Shown here piece after piece: positions 1 through 9,485 of a DNA stretch of 64,000 nt. Both the position numbers and the translations under genes were made by a program. Under the pieces are notes generated by a model. That model was given only the letters and a program-made list of their open reading frames with translations, searched no databases and was not told the DNA's origin. The stretch is from contig MQRK01241883.1 of NCBI GenBank assembly GCA_001938485.1, positions 33,187 to 97,186 on the forward strand, given 5' to 3'. The first letter of the stretch is position 1. The number at the start of each line of letters is the position of its first letter. The DNA comes from Girardia tigrina (taxonomy: Eukaryota > Platyhelminthes > Tricladida > Dugesiidae).

Positions 1-54
<54 letters not shown>
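1..54. repeat. (TA)n microsatellite
   Basis: A pure AT dinucleotide run from the window edge up to the left end of a Tc1 element, which would have used a TA inside it as target site. Confidence 0.95.
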
Positions 55-57
<3 letters not shown>

Positions 58-1440
58 GTGGACAAAAGTATACACCCCCTGAAATGTTTACGAATATTCT
101 ATGTTACAACTGACAGATGGGCCTGCGCATTTTATATTTCTATTCTAATGTCAAAATAAACCTTCGTGTCGCATTTCAAAGAAAAGTTTTATATTTGAAC
201 AATGAATTTATTTCAAATAATATTTTCTCCCTAGTTTTGACATGGACACAAGTATACACCACTTTAATTAAAATAATATGAAATTAAGAGAAACATAACA
301 AAACTCTGAATAATTGACCACAAGGCTACTGTTAATACTCAATTTTACGTTCACTATTCTTCAAAAGTTCAATCATCATTTTCTTCATGCTCTTGACAAG
401 ATTTTTGAGGATAGAGGAGTCGATGACATTCCATGCTTCAACAATGGCCTGATTGAGAGCAATTAGCAATTCATATTGTTGGTTTCCTGCGTACACTTGC
501 CTCGATAGTGCACCCATTAGGTTTTCCTAGGATTATAGTCTGGAGAAACAGCTGGCCAGGGAAAAAGTTCAATTGCTGGCCCTTCAAACCATGCCTTGGA
601 CTCCCGAATAACATGAATAGCGACATTGTCTTGTTCGCAAATTGGATCTCATTCATGAACATTAACCATAAATGGAATTAAATGTTGCTGACATACTGCA
701 ATGTAAACACTGATTTTCATTCTGATGATGCGAATGCCAAGGAAGTCTTTCCATAAAAAGAAAATCCACCCTAGCTCATAACGGAACAGCCATTAAAATT
801 GAGTCTTGAGAAATAATTAGGATCCTTTCGCAAATCATGCCAATAATATCTAAAACCATCAGGCCAATCAAGATTGAATTTTTTCTCATCACTAACACAA
901 CCTATAACGTCAAAAACATTATTTAAAACATTTATTTAACTTTTTCGAATAGTACAAAAGGATCTTACTTTTTTCCAGTCGCGATCCACATTTTTCTCAG
1001 CAAACGTTAGCCGATTACGTTTAATGACGGGTGCACCCTTCATTCTATTCCATTTTAATATTGATTGTCGAGCTAGTACACGACGGAGTGTTTTTCGTGA
1101 GACATTGAGATTGCATTCTCGCTGAATTATCGCAGGAGTCTTTGAAGAGTTGGAAGCAGCATTCACTATCTGCCGTACACCTTGATGTGAGATCTTATGA
1201 GGCCTGCCTTTTCGCTTCTTTGCCGGTGGAATATGACTAAGAGCATCCATTGTTTTGCAAATATCACGAATTCCCTTTCTAGATCGTTGCATTTTATTTT
1301 AATTTTTATTTAAATCCTTGGCCTTAAGCACGGTATGCAGATATTTGACCTTTTTCATTTTCTGTGAACTGTTTCGCTCGTTCCATGGTTAAATGATCAC
1401 TAAAACAGGTTATAACAACGTTTGCTACAAATAAACACAG
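55..1440 (-). mobile_element. Tc1-like DNA transposon, decayed, right end missing
   Basis: The left end GTGGTGGACAAAAGTATACA sits directly after TA. A near copy (TGGACACAAGTATACACC) lies about 180 bp inside at 243-262 in the same direction, which is the IR/DR end layout known from Tc1 elements. The transposase reads on the minus strand. No matching inverted right end was found; the coding part runs up to a LINE fragment near 1450. The element is therefore probably truncated on that side. Confidence 0.85.
335..1292 (-). pseudogene. Tc1-like transposase (broken, apparent 67-bp intron)
   Basis: Cut-and-paste transposase of the Tc1 family. The N-terminal part (1292-969) has the paired helix-turn-helix region with a GRPHKIS-type AT-hook linker. 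The catalytic part (901-335) shows SDEKKFNLD (first Asp), a degraded second-Asp segment, and a third-acid region near 570 that reads LGKPNG where the family has NPIENLW. It ends with the usual Tc1 C-terminal helix region. Between the two parts, 968-902 starts GTAAGA and ends TATAG, and the flanking codons join at the place where WKKV(I)FSDE is continuous in relatives. C. elegans Tc1 also carries a short intron. In-frame stops, a lost T next to the acceptor and at least one further frameshift make this copy inactive. Confidence 0.8.
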
Positions 1441-1449
1441 GCAAATTAA

Positions 1450-1692
1450 AAAAAAAGGTAGACAGTACGTAAACTTTCTTTGTTTAGGCATGTCCAATGC
1501 GTCCTTCTTGGTGTACTATCGAAAGCTTTCTCTAAGTCTATAAAAATTGCATATATATATTGGTTTCTGTACCAAATTTTTTACTGAATTTTCCAAATAA
1601 TACATTTTGTATGTTGCGTTCCCCTACCACTTCTGAATCCAAATTGACATTTATCGATTTCGTTCAACTGTCGGGATAGGTCTATTTACCAT
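1450..1692 (-). mobile_element. LINE reverse transcriptase fragment
   Basis: The minus strand encodes CQFGFRSGRGTQ, then AIFIDLEKAFDSTPR about 27 residues later. This is the palm region of non-LTR retrotransposon reverse transcriptases (usual form QYGFR..RGT...DLEKAYD.VPR). One in-frame TAA lies between the motifs. Only about 80 residues remain, with no endonuclease and no 3' tail. It could be Jockey, CR1 or RTE-like; the fragment is too short to place. Confidence 0.75.
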
Positions 1693-2440
1693 AAACCGTA
1701 TATATTCTTTTTATTCCTTTTTTCTATGTTATTACATTTTTCAGAATTACTTGAGTTGCATGGGTGCATTCTTTAATATTCCTAATTTTTCGAGTTTCTT
1801 ACACTTACTGCGCTGGAGTCAAGGCAGTGGGTTGTTACAATAGTTAAAAGCCCATTATTTATTACCTATGTTCGAAGTCTACCTTTACAATACTTGCCAA
1901 AAACCATTTCATTGCTACATCTATCGTTGATAATATACCTAGCGAACAAGTACAAATATCCTTCCTGATCGTTCATTCTTTCTCCCTTGTTTAGATAAAA
2001 TCGGGTCCATTCTTGAAAAATAATTAAGTCTTCCAGTTAAATTATATTAATTAAAAATGTTACAGAAAAGTCTTCACATAAACAACAAAAATAAACCGTA
2101 AAACATAATTCCTTTTAAGTAGTATATGAATTTTTAAAATTAAATCAAATCTTATTATTTATTCTTTTTTGTCTATGTTATTTCATTTTTTTAGAATTAC
2201 TTGAGTTGCATTGGGGCGTTCTTTAATGAAAAATAGAAAGTAATGAAATTAAACTAAAAATGTGATGAAAACTGTCGAAAGATAAAAAATTAATTGAAGT
2301 AAACTAAAGCCGGGGTCAAGACAGTCTGCTTCAAAACGGCATGGTCAAAACGAACTGCTTTCCAAAATATAAACCAAGACAATAATCATTTTATTCAATT
2401 TGCTATTTTATTTATTTTTTAAAATTCTATATTTTAATCT
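1693..2440. other. Intergenic AT-rich DNA with one direct repeat
   Basis: No gene seen. A segment of about 67 bp containing AGAATTACTTGAGTTGCAT occurs at 1710-1776 and again, slightly changed, at 2159-2226. Confidence 0.6.
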
Positions 2441-2509
2441 TTTCCAATATTATATCGAAGCGTTTTTGTTCCATAATTAATCTTTTGACTCTTTTCTAAA
2501 TCCACATGT

Positions 2510-2775
2510 TATGTTTCTCTGAGATGTACAAAACTTTGACCTTCAATTCAATTAACTTGCCATTATGCTAGCCATATGAAATTTTAGAATCGTACTCAAA
2601 CCACTTCACAAATGTTGTTCAATTAAAGACAAAATTTTAGACAATTTATTTTATAATTGAACAACATAAGTTAGGTGGTTTGAATACGCATCCAATATTT
2701 CAAATGTCTAGCTTTATAGTAAATTCTTTAAATTGAAGGTAAACGTTTATACATCACGGAAAGATACAGAAAAAA
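2510..2775. repeat. Fold-back (long inverted repeat) element
   Basis: Two arms of over 100 bp face each other around 2640. The left arm has CTCAAACCACTTCACAAATG then TTGTTCAATTA. The right arm has AATTGAACAACATAAG then GTGGTTTGAATACG, the reverse complement with scattered mismatches. Similarity extends outward, more weakly, to CTTCAA/TTGAAGG. This is probably an old fold-back MITE just upstream of the TPPP gene. No target-site duplication was clear. Confidence 0.65.
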
Positions 2776-2950
2776 ATCATGAAAACATCTTATAAAAATC
2801 GTTATTACTCTAAAATAAATATTACATTATTAAAAATAAAGAGTAAGTGAATTTGTAATTAGTAATTTGTAATGAATGATAATAGGAGTCCCATGACCCT
2901 GGCCTAACGACGACATGCAGTGGTATAACATTCAAATGACTAAAGCCGAC

Positions 2951-2958
2951 TATAAAAG
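2951..2958 (+). promoter_or_regulatory. TATA box of the TPPP gene
   Basis: TATAAAAG lies about 150 bp before the TPPP start codon, in a short less AT-biased stretch. It would put transcription start near 2980 and leave a 5' UTR of roughly 120 bases. Confidence 0.5.
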
Positions 2959-3103
2959 CTCTCTTTAAATACTCTTTCAGACCGTATTACTATATTATTA
3001 AATAATCATATTTATTTAAACTTAATTGATCGAATATTCAATTTTAAATTTTCAAAATATTTCCATAGTATTTCTTGATCAATTTCAATAAAAACAGTAT
3101 TCG

Positions 3104-3625
3104 ATGGGCGATTTAAAACCTGCATTTATGGCATTTTGCGATGCTGTTAAAAAAGGAGCAACAACTTGTACTGATAAAACGTTGAAAAAGATTTGCGTAG
3201 ACTGTAAGATATATTGCAAAGGATTTGACCAAAACCGTTGTGATATTCAGTTTAGAAAACATATAGGAAATAGTAAAAAAGACGTAGATTTTAATGATTT
3301 TGTGCGATTTATCGAAGGGCCTATGGCCGAAGCCTATATGGGAGCTAGAAATCTATCGTATGAGGATGCTGTGCAGGAACTGAAAACGAAAATCCTTCAA
3401 GGAAATCCCGCGGGTCACGGAACAACTGGTGTGTCAGCTGATGCGGCCACAGCCCGTTTGACTGACGTTAAAGGATATACGGGAGCCCATAAAGAACGAT
3501 TCGATCAAGAAACCGGTCAAGGTAAAGGTATTCAAGGCCGTGAATATATTGCAAGCGAAAATGCTCAACAGGGTTATGTTGGTGGATACAAAGGCGCTGG
3601 TACTTACGATCAAAAGATGAATTAA
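3104..3625 (+). CDS. TPPP: Tubulin polymerization-promoting protein (TPPP/p25-alpha family)
   Basis: The 173-residue product matches the p25-alpha family along its whole length. These cytoplasmic proteins bind tubulin and bundle or stabilise microtubules. Residues 3-100 form the helical core (FMAFCDAV, DFVRFIEGP). The C-terminal p25 signature follows: RLTDVKGYTGAHKERFD (118-134), the Rossmann-like GxGxGxxGR motif as GQGKGIQGR (138-146), and GYVGGYKGAGTYDQK (157-171). Length equals that of core-type (short) TPPPs, without the disordered N-terminal tail of vertebrate TPPP1. The ATG is the first in frame. The frame is unbroken and intronless, which may mean an ancestral single exon or a retrocopy. 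The TATA box and poly(A) signal suggest a working gene. Confidence 0.95.
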   Translation: MGDLKPAFMAFCDAVKKGATTCTDKTLKKICVDCKIYCKGFDQNRCDIQFRKHIGNSKKDVDFNDFVRFIEGPMAEAYMGARNLSYEDAVQELKTKILQGNPAGHGTTGVSADAATARLTDVKGYTGAHKERFDQETGQGKGIQGREYIASENAQQGYVGGYKGAGTYDQKMN

Positions 3626-3732
3626 TGAAAACGAACTGATCAATGTGTTATTATTTCATTTTGTAATATTTTTTTCGTTACTTTTACTCTTTAATTTTCT
3701 GTCGAATTTTTTTTCTCCTCGAATTCTTTTTT

Positions 3733-3738
3733 AATAAA
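3733..3738 (+). terminator. Poly(A) signal of the TPPP gene
   Basis: AATAAA lies 108 bp after the TPPP stop codon, the first such hexamer downstream, and a T-rich stretch precedes it. Confidence 0.55.
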
Positions 3739-3939
3739 TAATGCACAAGGTTTTCGAATATTACAATAATCACAATTATTATTTATTATTAATATTATTA
3801 TTGCAATTATCATTATTTATTGTGCCCATTTTTCACAAATTAATGTAAAATTATTAAAACAAACTGTCAGAAATTAATTTACCATTTCAAGAAAAACATT
3901 CAATTTCTTCAAAATCATTTTGATGTGTATATAAGTTAA

Positions 3940-3999
3940 GAATATACAGGAACTCATAAAGATCGATTCTATAAGGAAGTTGGTCAAGTAAAAGTAGTG
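3940..3999 (+). pseudogene. Relic of a second TPPP copy
   Basis: These 60 bases encode EYTGTHKDRFYKEVGQVK, which aligns without gaps to GYTGAHKERFDQETGQGK (residues 124-141) of the TPPP gene 315 bp upstream, on the same strand. The match also holds at the DNA level (ACTCATAAAGATCGATTC against GCCCATAAAGAACGATTC). Nothing recognisable as TPPP lies on either side. A tandem duplicate that has mostly decayed is the simplest reading. A kept exon of a paralogue is possible but I see no neighbouring exon. Confidence 0.75.
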
Positions 4000-4171
4000 G
4001 TTTTTTACTAGGTCTTCCCAGAGCACTCCAGGGGTTTTACAATTTCTGAATCTCTAAAATAAAACAATGAACTAATAAACACGTTAAATTCAATTTAACA
4101 AATCTATTTTATTATTATTATTTTTTGTTTAAATATACTAAACTTAACATAAATTACCTGAATGCATTTTG

Positions 4172-4366
4172 GTAGCTGGTTGAAAATGAATATCCTACAA
4201 TTGCCCAGAAAGCACTTCCACTTCTCATGCGATTTTCAACTTCATAATTTTGGGAATTTGGATTTCAGCACTGACAACCATCAAACACAAGAAACGAGCA
4301 CAATTGCTGTCTTTGGAAGATGAACTTTGTGTGCCTGTTGTTGGGACCGTTGTTGAGTTCATAAAA
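4172..4366 (+). mobile_element. hAT transposase C-terminal (dimerisation) fragment
   Basis: One frame reads VENEYPTIAQKALPLLMRFS. A shifted frame then reads SALTTIKHKKRAQLLSLEDE. Together they match the conserved end of ZBED5-like hAT transposases (EYP.I...A...L..F.T.Y.CE.GFS.L..IK.K.R..L...). In-frame stops and one frameshift make it a relic. No terminal repeats were seen. Confidence 0.75.
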
Positions 4367-4575
4367 ATTTTGAACTTACAATCTTATCAAATTACTAATT
4401 AAACAATTACATTCCGTAAAATATTGTTATAGATATGTTAAAATAAGATTTTCAGAAATTTAATGTAAAAATTAATTTATGTTAGAAATAAAATAAATTT
4501 TACGGTAGGTTTATTAAAAGATTTATACAAAGATTTATTTCATATAAATTTTTAAAAAATGACGATAATGAATTT

Positions 4576-4930
4576 TTAAAAGTCAAAAAAATTTCGTTAG
4601 AATATATTGTGATTAATTTCGACTGATCAAACGTCATCATCAGACTGAATTAACAATGATATACTCGCGTTTATATATCAAAGCAATGTTTATGTAATCA
4701 ATTATGTCATTTAAATCATGAAAAATCAAATCTTTTGATCCTAAAATCCAAACACCATCCTCTTCAACTTTATTGAAAGTATTTTCATGATTTAAATGAC
4801 ATAATGATTACATAAACATTGCTTTGATATATAAACTCGAGTATATCATTGTTAATTCAGTCTGATGATGACCGTTGATCCGTCGAAATTAATCACAATA
4901 TATTCTGACGAAAATTTTTTGACTTTTAAA
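4576..4930. repeat. Palindrome made of two facing Penelope-like tails
   Basis: A near-perfect inverted repeat of about 350 bp. The arms are about 150 bp: AAAGTCAAAAAAATTTCG at 4580-4597 is mirrored by CGAAAATTTTTTGACTTTTA ending at 4928. Each arm carries an ATTTCGAC...CATCATCAG hairpin, a stretch like ACATAAACATTGCTTTGATA, and the segment ACTTTATTGAAAGTATTTTC next to the centre. The same series of blocks follows a Penelope-like GIY-YIG fragment at 40.7-40.9 kb, so this looks like two tails of that family head to head. Confidence 0.6.
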
Positions 4931-5519
4931 GATTTATCATAAAGTAAAAAAGTTAATTTCAATTTTGATGAAAATATTTAATTGAAATAAAATCAAAAGT
5001 AATATAAAGTATAATATTTTATTTGCGAAATGAAAATAAACTAAACTATTTTTTGTAACTTTTATTTTACACGATTGAATCGAAGTAAATTAAAAATGTA
5101 ATTATAATTTTCTTTAGGAAATTGTAATTGGAATCAAAATATAATTGTAAAACAATTAAATCGACTTCAATGAAAATGCGATTTTAATTTTATTTTGGAA
5201 AACGTAATTATTAATGGAAATATAATTTTATTTTTTTATGTAAAAAGGGGTAATTTAAAAGTTGTTAAATTAAACGAAATTGCGATTTGAAATTCCATTT
5301 TCAAAACATTATTTTATCGAAAGTAATTTTTAAAACTATTATGAAAACGAAATGAAAAATGCTATTGTATAGAATTGGGAAATTTAATCGAGAAACATGT
5401 AAATTTAAATGTACAATAAAATTGAAATTTAATAAAAGACGCAACAAAATCTTTATGACAAAATTTTAATAAATTCACTTTATAATTTTTTATTAAAAAA
5501 GTAATGAATTTTAATTCGT

Positions 5520-5682
5520 AAAAAAATATAATACCATATTTATATTTATATCAATTCTTATTTATAATGGTTTGCGTAAAAAGAAAGTGCAAAAGTTCCT
5601 CGAAAATATTTGTTTAAAAAAACTTAAATTGTGGTAGAAATAAAATTTTATGTTAATGACAACTTATTTTGATCAAGAACCC
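5520..5682 (-). repeat. Dispersed repeat (TTGGGTTCTTGATC family), copy 1
   Basis: Read on the minus strand it starts TATTGGGTTCTTGATCAAAA and runs through a CATTAACATAAAATTTTATT block to TTTTCGAGGAAC. Three other copies in the window share this order of blocks. The TG-type start suggests an LTR end, but that is inference. Confidence 0.55.
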
Positions 5683-6175
5683 AATACCTGTCAACAACAC
5701 AACCGAATCTTATAGTTTTGCAAAAAACACCAGATTCCGATTTCCCCCTGAGTTTTTGATAAGAATAAATTTAGTCTATTCAAACATGTACAATTTTGTT
5801 TTAATTTTATTATCAAACAATCACAATACTCTGAACATAAGTATTTGTATTTCATTTTAAAAATATAGATCAGTACTCACTGTGGTGAGTGACCTACAAA
5901 GCATGTAAGCCTACGAGAGAAAAACTGCGAAATTTAGGCCATTTCTAGACATTTGACCTTGAATGGCCTTGAACGACCTTAGATTACTATAGCGGTCCGG
6001 TGGGGTCTTGTGATCTAGAAAGCCCTTGCTGTTTTAGGTATACCACAGGTTTTTATATATTTGGCTTTTATATATACTATTAAAAGGTTACGGTAACCAA
6101 GGTACTTTCGATGATTGATCAGGTACTTTAGCAGATTATGTAGATGTTATGTAAAATGTCTATGCACGTTTTAAG

Positions 6176-6340
6176 TGTTGGGTTATTGATCGAGATTAAG
6201 ATTCATTAACATCAAAATTTTATTTATAACACAAATAACAATTATTTAAACAATTTTTCGTCGAGGAACCTTTCTTCGTTTACTTTTTGACCAGAGTCTT
6301 TATATATTAAAATATGGAATTATAAAAACTGATAAGCTAT
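6176..6340 (+). repeat. Dispersed repeat (TTGGGTTCTTGATC family), copy 2
   Basis: Starts TGTTGGGTTATTGATCGAG, then CATTAACATCAAAATTTTAT, AACACAAATAACAA and TTTTTCGTCGAGGAAC. It aligns over about 160 bp with the copy at 33067-33230. Confidence 0.6.
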
Positions 6341-7152
6341 TTTAAAATTGAATTTTTTTATTCACTTAATTTTGAAAATTTACATTTCACTATTTTATGC
6401 AATTTAATTTAAATTAAAATCAACATTATTGTAGTCATGTTTTTACTAAATTAATAAAAATGATTTTTTTTACTTTAGAATTAGTTTAATATTATTTTAT
6501 TTTATTTGTGAAAACGTTTTTAATTAATAAAAGATTTTACCCTTTTATTTATTATCAATATTTCAATTTAAAAGCATTTTATTACCTACAATTATTTTAA
6601 ATACAAAAATATACAATTTTAAATACAATTTTTAAAAACATTTTTTAAATACAATTTTTAAATACAATAAAAATTTTAAATACAATTAAATACAAAAAAT
6701 AATTTACAATATTCAAATTTATTATTATTATTACGATACATTAATGATAAATGTTTTAATTTTTATTTTTTACGAAAACTGTTTAGAATTAAGTATTTGT
6801 CAAATCTTTAATTTGCAAAATTTCAAACTGACTTTAAAATTTAATATTATCTGTTTTTTATATTACATCTCACGCAACAAAAAGTTCATTATTTTATTTT
6901 TCAGAATAACTTTTTTTTCAATCGCAAACCAAATCGTATTTCGTTACTAAAATCTTAAATTCAATCGAAAAAGGTATAATCGTACAAAGGGATTTTTAAA
7001 ATCACAGAATGACTATAACTCCCTCCGATTGGTTAACCAATCGATTCGAAAAGTCCATTTGTTTCGAATGAATCATCGGCAACTCGTTCAATCCAACACA
7101 TCTAGACAAAGAACTCTTTCTCTGGATTTGAATTATAATAAAATTCAAAGTA

Positions 7153-8254
7153 CAGTAAAACATCTATAAGTTGACAGTCGCGGTGCAGAAATTTTATTTC
7201 AACTTATGGAGTTGCATGACATACATTCCTATATCACAGCTATTGAATATGGCAAGAAGAATAAGAAGTGCATTATTAAATTTATTTATTTTCTAATGAT
7301 CCATGAATAAAGAGGTTTATCTAATAGTTTTCATACACTGTAGCTGAGCCTTCTCAAAATTTTATTCCGAGGCCATCACATCTTCAGATAATTTTGGTAC
7401 TAGTCGTAATAAGAAATTTCTTAATTTTTGCACACAATAAATAGCTTCAGGTCATGAGATGCCTTTTGTTATATCTGTTGTTTTGCTTTTTTTCGATTCA
7501 TTTTATTAGTTTACTTTCTATATATATAAATATATATCCATGGTCTTTTAATCCATCGATTTTCTTCAAACTTGGTATACTTACTCATTCTCGATTACAA
7601 TAAATGATTATGTAAAAATTTGATTAAAAAAACTTTTTAAGGTCCCAAAATGGGAAAAACGGAAATTTCGGAGTTCCAGAACAATATTAAATGAAAAATA
7701 TCTACTTAATATAAATTATAAGTAGTTTATATTAATTTTCTAATCAATAGATTTATTATATATTTTTTGTTTATTCTAGTACTACGTATAAAATTTAATT
7801 TTTATTGTTATTTTATATATTTGTTAAATTTAATTTTTATTATCAAGATAAAAATTAAATTATTTTTTTTGGGAATATTTGTGCTTTAAAATCATTTTTT
7901 TAATTAAAACTTTGTTGGAAAAGTAGAGTTCTGAATGTATAAATAATGGATATAAAAATTTATTTTTTGATTTACTAGTTTACTTTCAATTTACTTAAAA
8001 TTATGAAAATGATTTTAAAGCTTATATTTTCATAAGGAGTTCAATTTTTTCACTTTACTGGTTTTTTTAACTTATAGAGTTTTTAACTTTGGAAGTTCTA
8101 CTGTATTGACATTGAAGAGATTTTCAACTTAAAAGATACAGAGGTTTTATACTTAAAGAAAAAAAAGAAATTACTTTTGGCTTGTGAGGCTGACGAAATT
8201 TCAACTTACTGAGTTTTTTAAATTATAGAGTTTTCAACTTTGAAGGTTTTACTG
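7153..8254. mobile_element. pogo/Tigger-like element with CAGTAAAACCTC-type ends, non-coding
   Basis: The left end is CAGTAAAACATCTATAAGTT after TA. The right end is AACTTTGAAGGTTTTACTG before TA. A second right-end copy (AACTTTGGAAGTTCTACTG, followed by TA) lies at 8085-8103, so there are two end sequences about 150 bp apart. No transposase frame remains between the ends. The end sequence fits pogo/Tigger elements, which duplicate TA. Confidence 0.65.
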
Positions 8255-9407
8255 TACCTTGAATAACAATTATCATTTAATTTTTTAAATCTAATTTTAA
8301 TTATTTAATTTTTAACTTTAATTATTTTAATTGAATATCATGATTTATACATATCATTATATTTATAAGCAAGCAAACACAATAATTCAGCAAAATAAAA
8401 TCAAAATAAAACGATTTTGAGTCTTCCAATAGCAATTTGAAAACGATTGAACATTGAAAGACTGTCTTTGGACAGGAGAGGAGTCATTTGGTAAATGAAT
8501 GAAACTAACAAGAAATATAAATATTAATTTATTTTGAAATTCCGAAACATTATAATTATTATTAATATTTCTACTTGTTTGTACACATTTTCTTTACAAA
8601 TGAATTTATTTATTTACACTAACCGTTAAAAATCATTTTGCCATTTTAACAAACAAAATGTCATATATTGTTTGATTTATTATTACATGAAGAATTATTA
8701 AGAAACAAATTTCAAAAAAAATATTATAAAAGAATTATTTTTTTAAAAATTTTTACAGAAAATATTTTGTTGGTGTCCAGGTACTTTGACTTTCAGATGG
8801 AACTTACTCAACAGGTGCTGCAAACATTTCATGTTGTGAGATTACTTTAAGTTCGGTGGGCGTGTAAATTTCCAAAAAAAAACAATCTGCTTTTAAAATG
8901 ACTATTTGGAAAAAAACTCCAAAAATATCTTTAGATATTTCATTTTTTTTCGTTGTATTTTCTCTCTAATTTTCTTTGAAATTTTTTTAACGTCAAATGT
9001 TGAAGTTGTCATAAATATAAATATTTTTTTCAAAAATTGTTTTGATAATATTTTCAATAACGACGACAAAAAAAACAAAAAAAAACGGGCTTTAGTTTCA
9101 CTTGAAATTTGATTAGAAAACTTCTCGGTTTTTTTGTCGTCGTTGTTGAAACACGGCGACGCACAAACGATGAACAATTGACATATTATTATTATTATTA
9201 CAATTATTATTATTATTATTTGTGCCGGTTTGTGCACATATTTTTTACGAATGAATTTATTAGTTGCCACTAACCGTTGGAAATTATTTTTTTTTCAATT
9301 TCAACAAAAAAATTCGTGTGTTATTTTTATTTACACAAGATTTTTATTGAAAAATATTTTTATTTCTTTTTGGCTCTAGTATTTGGAAAGTTGACTCTTA
9401 TTTCGAG
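8255..9407. other. AT-rich stretch before the first recognised PDZ-gene exon
   Basis: Low-complexity AT and poly-T. A TTTCAG followed by an open segment near 8797-8850 could be an exon, but it shows no family match. More 5' exons of the PDZ gene may lie here or outside the window. Confidence 0.4.
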
Positions 9408-9485
9408 GAATTATGTTTAATAAAAACGGTTACAAATTGAAATCTGATTTCCGAAAACTTCTCTCTTCAACCAATGGATTATATC
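9408..9485 (+). CDS. PDZ gene, candidate exon 1
   Basis: An open segment encoding FNKNGYKLKSDFRKLLSST lies between a TTTCGAG acceptor and a GTATGT donor. It ends in phase 1, which fits the next exon (C+AA gives Gln). An ATG at 9413 is in frame, so this could be the start, but the acceptor-like border favours an internal exon. The intron to the next exon is 67 bp. Confidence 0.5.

Larger units (their letters stand above)
4931..7150. other. AT-rich intergenic DNA with two dispersed-repeat copies
   Basis: Mostly low-complexity AT. A repeat beginning TGTTGGGTTCTTGATC appears inverted at about 5520-5682 and forward at 6176-6340. The less AT-rich patch at 5870-6060 shows no recognisable frame or RNA fold. 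Confidence 0.5.

Noticed and set aside
5672-5715. GATCAAGAACCCAATACCTG looks like the start of the PDZ terminal exon (GATGATGAACCGAGTACCTG at 44950), hinting at a duplicated exon.
   Set aside because: Most of this stretch is the end of the TTGGGTTC repeat, whose other copies do not share the exon match, and the frame stops soon after. Probably chance.
8902-9270. 122-codon minus-strand frame.
   Set aside because: Poly-Lys/Ile/Phe composition from low-complexity AT sequence.
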